A stretch of DNA of 64,000 nt. Origin: Cryptomeria japonica. Its lineage: Eukaryota; Streptophyta; Pinopsida; Cupressales; Cupressaceae. The number at the start of each line of letters is the position of its first letter. Positions within the stretch are counted from its first letter, which is position 1. Position numbers and translations under genes: made by a program. The stretch lies in the NCBI RefSeq assembly GCF_030272615.1, contig NC_081408.1:342077793-342141792 (forward strand), read 5' to 3'. The notes beneath the pieces were generated by a model that was not told the DNA's origin, searched no databases, and saw nothing but the letters and a program-made list of their open reading frames with translations. Positions 57,175 through 64,000 of the stretch are shown here, piece after piece.

Positions 57175-58473
57175 ATGGCGAGTTCGTCAGGGAGAATAGA
57201 GGTGGAGAAATTTAATGGAAGTAATTTTGAGATGTGGAAGCTGAAGATGGAAGATCTGCTAATAGATCGAGATCTTTGGGATGCAGTTGATGCGAATGTC
57301 CAAAGACCCTCAGATCCTACTGCAGCAGCTCAGTATGATGTTATGGACCGAAAAGCCAAGGGTCTAATCAGACTGTGCCTGGCAGACTCTGTTCTAATCA
57401 ATGTCCATGAAGAAAACTCTGCAAAGAAGCTATGGACTAAGCTTGGTGAGATGTATCAAGTGAAATCTTTATTAAATCAAATTTTCTTAAGAAAGAAATT
57501 GTATTCCTTGAAGATGGAAGAGGGTGGACGAATTGCAGACCACCTAGAAGCATTCAATATGATTGTGGCTCAATTAGTATCCGTTGGTGTTAAGATGGAC
57601 GAGGAGGAGAAATGTCAGATCTTGCTTTGTTCTTTGCCTGATTCGTGGGATTCTCTTGTTATGGCTATCGGTAGTACTTTTGTTGTTTTGAAATCTGAAG
57701 ATGTGGTGGGTGCCCTACTCGGTGAAGAGATGCGAAGGAAGGTATCCATCAGTTCAAAGGAAGCCCTAACCGTTCGTGGAAGACCTAAGGAGAAAGGCAA
57801 GAAGAATGAGAAGCGCGGCAAGTCCAAATCCAAAGGGAGATCGAAATCTCCTGGAAAGTCCAAAGTCATTTGCTGGAATTGCGGTAAACCGGGTCACATC
57901 CGTAAGGACTGCAAAGAAGAAAAGAAGAAGAAAAAGAAAAAGTTTGATTCTGATTCTGAGTCCGACAAGGAAGATGGCGATGCATTTATTGCGGCTTTGG
58001 CGACTCATACAGGTAATGATGCCTGGCTAATTGACTCAGGTGCATCTTTTCATATGACTTCCAATAGAGATTGGTTTTCTGAATATGAAGGATTTAATGG
58101 AGGTAAGGTGTACTTGGGTGATGATTCACATCTAGACATTGTTGGTCGAGGTAAAGTTAGAATCAGGTTTTCTGATGATAGAATAAAAGGGATTAATGGT
58201 GTGCTGCATATCCCTGGATTAAAACGAAACCTGTTATCTGTGAGCAAACTGATAGATGCAGGTGTGCAGGTAGTCTTTTCTGAAACAGGATGTAAGATGA
58301 TTAAGGGTGCTATGGTAGTTGCTAGAGGTGTCAGGTTTGGCACTTTGTATAAGCTTGAAGCATACACTGTTGAGTGTAATAGCACTTCTGTAAAAAAGCA
58401 AATCTGCGGATACTTCACTAGAAGATTTGAAGGTTTCACCTTCAGCAGATGGAAATGGTTTTTGGGTACCTAA
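57175..58473 (+). pseudogene. Copia C gag and protease, up to a frameshift
   Basis: ATG 57175 opens gag (KFNGSNFEMWKLKMEDLL, LWTKLGEMYQVKSLLNQIFL, VISV-type helical region). A basic SKSKGRSKSPGKSK tract precedes the CCHC CWNCGKPGHIRKDC (about residue 233). The protease motif is DSGASFHMTS near 288. The frame stays correct to about residue 405, then is lost at the A6 run 58392-58397, after which the last 25 codons are out of frame. The correct frame resumes as KSKSADTSLEDLKVS. Confidence 0.9.
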
Positions 58474-59554
58474 GGGTGCTCTTTCATCTGAAGCAAAGTT
58501 ACCTGCAGAGAAGACTATGTTATGGCACCAGAGACTTGGCCACATTGGAGAAAAGGGTCTAAGGACCTTGAAAAATAAAAACCTTGTTGAAGGTTTGAAT
58601 GACTGTAACCTTGACTTTGATTTCTGTGAGCATTGCATTTATGGAAAACAAAACCGCGTTCAGTTTTACTCGAGTTCTCATAAAACTTGTGGTGTTTTGG
58701 ACCTTATCCATTCTGATGTGTTTGGTCCAGTAGATGTCTCTTCGATTGGAAAATCCACATATTATGTTTCATTTATTGATGATTTTAGTAGAAGGACATG
58801 GGTATATTTTCTAAAGAGTAAATCTGAAGTTTTTAGTCATTTTAAAGAATTTAAAGCAATGGTTGAGTTGCAGACTGGAAAGAAAATAAAATGTTTGAGA
58901 ACTGATAATGGCGGTGAGTTTTGCTCTAATGATTTTGATAGATTCTGTAAAGACTGTGGAATTAACAGGCAGAAGACAACTCCGTATTCTCCACAGCAGA
59001 ATGGAGTTGCAGAAAGAATGAACAGGACACTGATGGAGAAGGCTAGGAGTATGTTGAGTGGTGCTGGTCTTGAACAAAAGTTTTGGGCTGAAGCTGTTGC
59101 CACTGCTTGCTACCTGATTAACAGGTCTCCTACATCAGCTCTTGTTGATAAAACGCCTATGGAAGCATGGTCAGGTCACAAGCCTTCATTGAGACATCTT
59201 AGAGTTTTTGGTTGCGAGGCATATGCACATGTGCCAAAGGAGAAGCGAACAAAGTTGGAGAACAAGGCTGTGAAATGTATCTTCATCGGGTATAGTTATG
59301 GTGTGAAAGGATACAAGCTTTGGGACCCTGTTGCACAAAAGGTAATTCACAGTAGAAGTGTTATTTTTAGAGAAATTAAGTCTCCTTCTGTTACATTGCA
59401 GCCAGAACAGACTAAAAAAGAAGATGTGATTCAACTTCCTTCTACACCTGAAAGAGTTGAATCGAGACCCCTAGATAGGCAAGAATTTGAGGAGAGCTCG
59501 TCTAGCTCTGAATCTTCAGAAGAGGAGGAAGAACCTCCAACTCAGCTTGTTTGA
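58427..59554 (+). pseudogene. Copia C integrase region
   Basis: Continuation of gag-pol in the second frame. GAG-pre-integrase LWHQRLGHIGEKGLRTL; integrase with Asp in HSDVFGP, Asp in LRTDNGGEF and Glu in PQQNGVAERMNR; C-terminal FGCEAYAHVPKEKR. It ends at TGA 59552-59554, which lies in a frame that otherwise runs on (RSTRHRQPPERYSPDDW) into the reverse transcriptase, so it is a single nonsense change, probably CGA to TGA. Confidence 0.9.
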
Positions 59555-61219
59555 AGGTCTACAAGACATAGACAACCACCTGAAAGGTATTCACCTGATG
59601 ATTGGAGATGTATTTTTTCTCTGAATACTAGTGTGGATGAACCAAAATCTATAGAAGAGGCATTAGGTATGAATGATGCAGAATCCTGGAAGATTGCTAT
59701 GGAGGAAGAAATGGCAGCTTTGAAAAAGAATGATACATGGGATCTTGTACCATTGCCTGAAGGACGAAAACCTGTTGGTTGTAAATGGGTGTTCAAGAAA
59801 AAGATTGGTTCAGATGGAAGCGTTGAAAAGTATAAAGCAAGGTTAGTTGCGAAAGGCTACTCTCAGGTCGAGGGTGTTGATTACGGTGAGATATTTTCTC
59901 CTGTTGCAAAAATGACGTCCATTAGATTTTTGCTTTCTATTGCTACTGCTTATGATTTAGAGGTTGAGCAAATGGATGTGAAAACTGCTTTCCTTCATGG
60001 TGATTTGGAGGAAGATATTTATATGACACAGCCGGAGCACTATGTGGTGAAAGGCAAAAGAAATTTGGTCTGTAAATTGAAGAAATCTTTGTATGGCCTC
60101 AAACAAAGTCCTAGGATGTGGTACCAGAAATTTGATACATATGTGTTGAGTTTGGGATTTGAACGTTCTAAATCAGATCACTGTGTTTATTATAAATCTT
60201 ATGGTGATCATTTCTTATTCATTGCATTGTATGTTGATGATATGTTATTCATTGGTAAAGGGAAAGGTATGATTTCAGAACTGAAGTCTCAGCTCGCTGC
60301 TAAATTTGAAATGAAAGATCTTGGTGCAGCAAAGCACATTCTTGGGATGGAAATTAGAAGAGATAGGGTGAACAAAAAGCTATGGCTAGGCCAGAGTAAG
60401 TATGTGAATTCAGTGTTACAGAGGTTCAACATGCAGAATTGTAGACCATTGAGTGTTCCTTTTACAGTTGGAACGAAACTATCTGTTTCAGATTGTCCTA
60501 CATCCCCATTGGAGATGGAAGACATGAGCAGAGTGCCTTACCAAAGTGCAGTTGGAAGCTTGATGTATGCTATGGTCTGTACTAGACCAGATATTGCCCA
60601 AGCAGTGGGAGTACTTTCTAGATATATGTCTAATCCTGGTAGAGTTCATTGGGATGCAGTCAAAAGAGTCTTCAGATATTTGAAGGGTACTTCAGAGTAT
60701 TCTTTGTGTTATCATGGCAATTCAGTTGGAGACATGACTTCCCTTGATATCCATGGTTATGTGGATTCAGATTGGGCAGGTGATATTGATAGCAGAAGAT
60801 CCACCAGTGCTTATGTGTTTACTTTGTTTGGTGGTGCAATTAGTTGGATGAGTAAGCGACAGGCTGTGGTTGCTTTATCCACTACTGAAGCAGAGTATAT
60901 GGCAGCTACTCATGCTTGTAAAGAGGGCATTTGGCTTAAGAGACTGTGTTCAGATATTGGAATAAAACAAGGTACAGTGACAGTTTACTGTGACAGTCAG
61001 AGTGCAATTAGCCTAGCTAAGAATCCGACATTTCATGCCCGGACCAAACATATTGATATTCAGTATCATTTTGTTAGAGATATGGTCGAAGATGGTAGGG
61101 TGAAGTTGGTTAAGGTGGAAACTTTGATGAATGTTGCAGATGCTTTAACTAAGGCTGTGAGCACAGAGAAGTTCAGATGGTGTTCAGAGTCTATGGGCCT
61201 TGTGGCCCCTAGCAACTGA
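59555..61219 (+). pseudogene. Copia C reverse transcriptase and RNase H
   Basis: In frame with the integrase across the TGA at 59552. RT: WDLVPLPEGRKPVGCKWVFK, MDVKTAFLHGDLEEDIYM, YGLKQSPRMWYQKF and YVDDMLFIG with the Asp pair. RNase H: GYVDSDWAGDIDSRRSTSAY, STTEAEYMAATHACKE, YCDSQSAI and NVADALTKA. It ends at TGA 61217. This part has no lesion. Confidence 0.93.
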
Positions 61220-61263
61220 TTCATTGTGTTGACATTCCCTTCTGCTCATGCAAGGTGTTCGAC

Positions 61264-61275
61264 AAGTGGGAGATT
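61264..61275 (+). promoter_or_regulatory. Polypurine tract of copia C
   Basis: AAGTGGGAGATT directly before the 3' LTR; nearly the same as the tract of the LARD at 24567. Confidence 0.85.
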
Positions 61276-62160
61276 TGTTGGGAAAAATGGTGTCTCAACC
61301 TTGCATTTATGCGAGGTTACTATTTATAGTAAGTTTTCATTTGAGCATGAAATGGTGCGAAACTCTCCCTGAAGCTTCTGGTTGGCTAGATAAGCATTCC
61401 GGTAAAGTTTCGTCGCAAGGTCACAGCTAGTTTTGAAGATATTAAAGTTTTCATCTTGGAGGGGTGCAATAAAATATTTAAACTTAATTTTGGGGACTTT
61501 AGAGGCTCCAAAACGCCCTGAAAAGTGGCCGTAACCGGTGAAGTGGGTTACGAGGTGATAGAGCACTTCGCGAGCTTTCCGGCGCTTCAAACGGTTCGTC
61601 AATCGGACACCCGGTTCTCAAGTTATGGCCTCCGGAAGTTTGTACTCCTGAAATAGGAAAAATAATTTGTATCGGATACATAAGTGAGCTGTAAAAGGGA
61701 GCGACACGTGTTGATGTGTGCTTTAACATGTCATAGAAGGGAGATAAGGTCGGCTACACCTTATTGGGTGGTTTTAGCCCATGGTTTTGTAATACCGTTT
61801 GATGGTTTCTTGTATTGTATCTCCTATTTATGATGTGTGTGAGATAGAGGTTGTGTGTAAGAGTCTTATGGCTATTGAGTTGCCTCTGAATCTCTGATTA
61901 GTGCTACTCCTGCGAAGAGCTTGCTCTGCAAGTATTTTGTAATCTGTTTTTGATTGCTGAATAAAATATTGAGCTGCTTTTGGAGGGTGGGGTTTTTCTC
62001 CCGAAAGGGTTTTCCCCACGTAAATCATTGTGTTGTGGTATGAATGCTATTATATCTATTTCTATTTTCTGTAACTATTGTAATGATCTGAAAAAGTTTT
62101 GCATTACCCTCCTCTCAAGGTTAGTGTAGGAAGTTGTTTCCGCTACTTAACTTCCTTACA
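61276..62160 (+). repeat. Copia C 3' LTR
   Basis: 885 bp, same length as the 5' LTR, eight transitions different by eye. Confidence 0.95.
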
Positions 62161-63013
62161 TTCTCCTCACATAGAAATCACTAAAAATGAGTTTTTAGAT
62201 GATGAAGATGTTCTTCCCCAATCTTCCAAAAAGGATAAGCTTGATAAAGGCAAAGAGATTCTCATTTCACATGATACTCCTCCTTCATCTACAAATCCTT
62301 TTATGCCTCCTTACATATCAGATTTCAAAAAAAATCATGATCCTTTTCCTCCATCTAGTCAATTGCAACATTCTTATAGTCATGGCTTTCATATAATTGC
62401 AAAACAAGGTTTTAAAGGACAAGGAATTGGGAAATTTGAGCATGGAATTCGTGTCCCTATCAATCCTCCTACACAAACTACTACAAGAGGTCTAGGAAGT
62501 AGTACCCCTCTTTCTATGGATGAATTTATTAGACTTCAAAACTTTCAATATTACCTTCAAAAACAACAAATCAAGAGAGCCCCCAAGAATGCTTCTTCTT
62601 CAAAGCATCCTTTTTGTTCATTTCATCAAACCCATGACCACAATGTTGATTATTGCCCTGATTTTCAAAAATCTATTCAAGATGGCATAGATAGTGGCAA
62701 AATTAGAATTGTGGATAATGAAACTCCTTCTAACAAACCTTCTTCTTCATGGGAAGATGATATTTACCATCCTGATAGATTAGCTGCAAGAATCTATTGG
62801 AGGTTGAAATATGACAAGAATATTTCCTTTCCTCAAAATAAAAACAAACATATTAAGCAAGTGAAAGGTATTTGCATTTATCATGATTCATATTCATATT
62901 CTATTGAAAAATGTTATGCATTTAAGAAATTTATTCAAATACAATATGATCTTTCACACATTTGTCTCACAGAGGATCTAGTTGTATTTCTTGGTAAAAA
63001 CATCGTGCCTTAG
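62161..63013 (+). pseudogene. Element H ORF, main part: G-patch and two Cys/His motifs
   Basis: Resumes after copia C with SPHIEITKNEFLDDEDVL and ends at TAG 63011. Contains a G-patch-like segment (HGFHIIAKQGFKGQGIGKF, near 62385-62445) of the type found in some plant gypsy polyproteins. It then has two zinc-type motifs: CSFHQTHDHNVDYC (near 62620) and CIYHDSYSYSIEKC (near 62875), of the form C-x2-H-x(4-5)-x-x4-C. No protease, reverse transcriptase or integrase follows within the remaining kilobase. The only break seen is the copia C insertion. Probably the ORF of a non-autonomous element. Confidence 0.65.
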
Positions 63014-64000
63014 CACTTCTTTTCCCTTCATGTTGCTCTTCACCCTATGACATAATTAGCCCATTTAACAGTAGCTCTTTATCATTAGTGGTGGTATTGT
63101 TTCACTTTAACATACTTTGGGGCAGCAACATGAAGTCCATTTTTCTGCTTCTTTCTATACATTTATCTTTATCTTTGTGTATCATTCATTATTAGATCTC
63201 TTTTCTTGCATAGGGTTATTCTTATGTGAGCATATAATTGTTCTTTGGTTTTCCTCTTTTCTTGGAGAGGGGTATCTTTTAATGAGTACTTCACTTCTTC
63301 TCTTTCCTTCATTCTTGTGGAAATCTTACCTCTTCTATGGTTTTGATTATTCATAAGTATGATATGCCCTTTAGCAGGGAATGATCTTTTGAGAAGTATG
63401 TATCCCTTCCTTGAAAGGATTTGTTCTACTAGGATGGTCTATCACTTGAAATTAATCACCATCAGAAAATGTGTAATATTTCTCCTTGTTCTCCTCACTT
63501 GGGGGACAAGGATTTTTGTTCCTTTCCCTTGTATCATTATTTCCTTTAGGGGCTGCATTTTTCATATGTGATTATCATTTCTTACAATGGTGTGCTTTTA
63601 TGATTAATCCCCCTTGGGGAATATATGATGTTTTTTCTCTCTTCTTTTCAAAGATTACCACTTATTGAGAAGAGTATTTTACATTTACTAATGTCTTTTC
63701 TTGCATGTGTTCATTTAAGTTCATTGCACATTTGCTTATGTTTAATCGCTCTCTAGTAGATTGTGTAAGCTCTTCTCATTGTCCCTTAGCTTGGGGGGAA
63801 ATGATCCTTCTCTTTCTCTTTCTCTAGGGATCCACTTTGCCCTATTAAGTGGATGATGTGAGTTCTATTACTTGATGTCATTCCTTGTGTAGAATTGTTG
63901 GTTATTGAATTAAGGATTCTCTCTTAGACAAGAAGTGTTAATCCTTGACTATGACCTCTTTTACAATTGATAATTTACATCTATGATAAATCCAACCATC
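63014..64000 (+). other. 3' region of element H
   Basis: T-rich sequence with no domain and only short frames. A G-rich CTTGGGGGGAAATGATCC lies near 63791-63808, a possible polypurine tract, but no LTR start can be confirmed before the window ends. Confidence 0.4.

Larger units (their letters stand above)
56166..62160 (+). mobile_element. Copia element C, complete, young
   Basis: 5,995 bp with two 885-bp LTRs (56166-57050, 61276-62160), TSD TTCTC (56161-56165, 62161-62165), a primer site and a polypurine tract. The LTRs differ at eight positions by my comparison, all transitions (about 0.9%). gag-pol has one frameshift and one nonsense codon. The gag start (VEKFNGSNFEMWKLKMEDLL) is of the Tork/Tnt1-like style. 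Confidence 0.95.

Overview
This window looks like intergenic DNA from a large, repeat-rich land-plant genome. The evidence is plant-type Ty1/copia and Ty3/gypsy LTR retrotransposons primed by initiator tRNA-Met, a plant L1-like LINE with a C-terminal RNase H domain, and long satellites and microsatellites. A gymnosperm is my guess from the general style of the repeats; the sequence does not prove it. I see no intact host gene. Nearly everything is mobile DNA, and target-site duplications (TSDs) let much of the insertion history be read.

Layout. (1) 1-13792 is a three-layer nest. A decayed minus-strand copia element (D) received a long solo LTR (E, TSD GAACC), which then received a complete chromodomain-type gypsy (A, 3594-11421, TSD TGTCA). 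Gypsy A keeps one gag-pol frame of 1,533 codons with 12 nonsense codons and no frameshift. (2) 13793-15439 holds the remains of a spliced gene with at least nine small exons, all phase 0, of unknown function. (3) 15863-17006 is a 5'-truncated LINE with a perfect 19-bp TSD. (4) 17340-20510 is a minisatellite running into a satellite of about 359 bp. (5) 21440-29976 (minus) is a broken DDE-type transposase-like gene split by a 5.55-kb LTR element with no coding capacity (TSD GATCT). (6) 30430-31150 is a purine-only tract. (7) 32119-40114 is a full-length LINE (18-bp TSD, one mismatch) with ORF1, ORF2 (endonuclease, reverse transcriptase, RNase H) and an unexpected third ORF of about 569 codons downstream of ORF2. 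(8) 40735-42545 is a complex of GA microsatellites and palindromic minisatellites. (9) 43440-45626 is a decayed minus-strand gypsy gag. (10) 45627-53468 is a copia element (B) with an uninterrupted 1,378-aa gag-pol, TSD AAGAT, and LTRs that seem to differ only in CT-repeat length; it is the best candidate here for a recently active element. (11) 53787-64000 is a plus-strand gypsy-like, probably non-autonomous element (H), split by a young copia element (C, 56166-62160, TSD TTCTC).

Most notable points: the LINE ORF3, seen again in divergent form in the truncated LINE, together with a shared 3' hairpin; four reiterated small hairpins with a compensatory base-pair change in the leader of copia B; the phase-0 multi-exon relic; the DDE-type gene split by a non-coding LTR element; and the G-patch plus double Cys/His ORF of element H. 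LTR identities were judged by eye and family assignments come from recognising motifs, not from searches.
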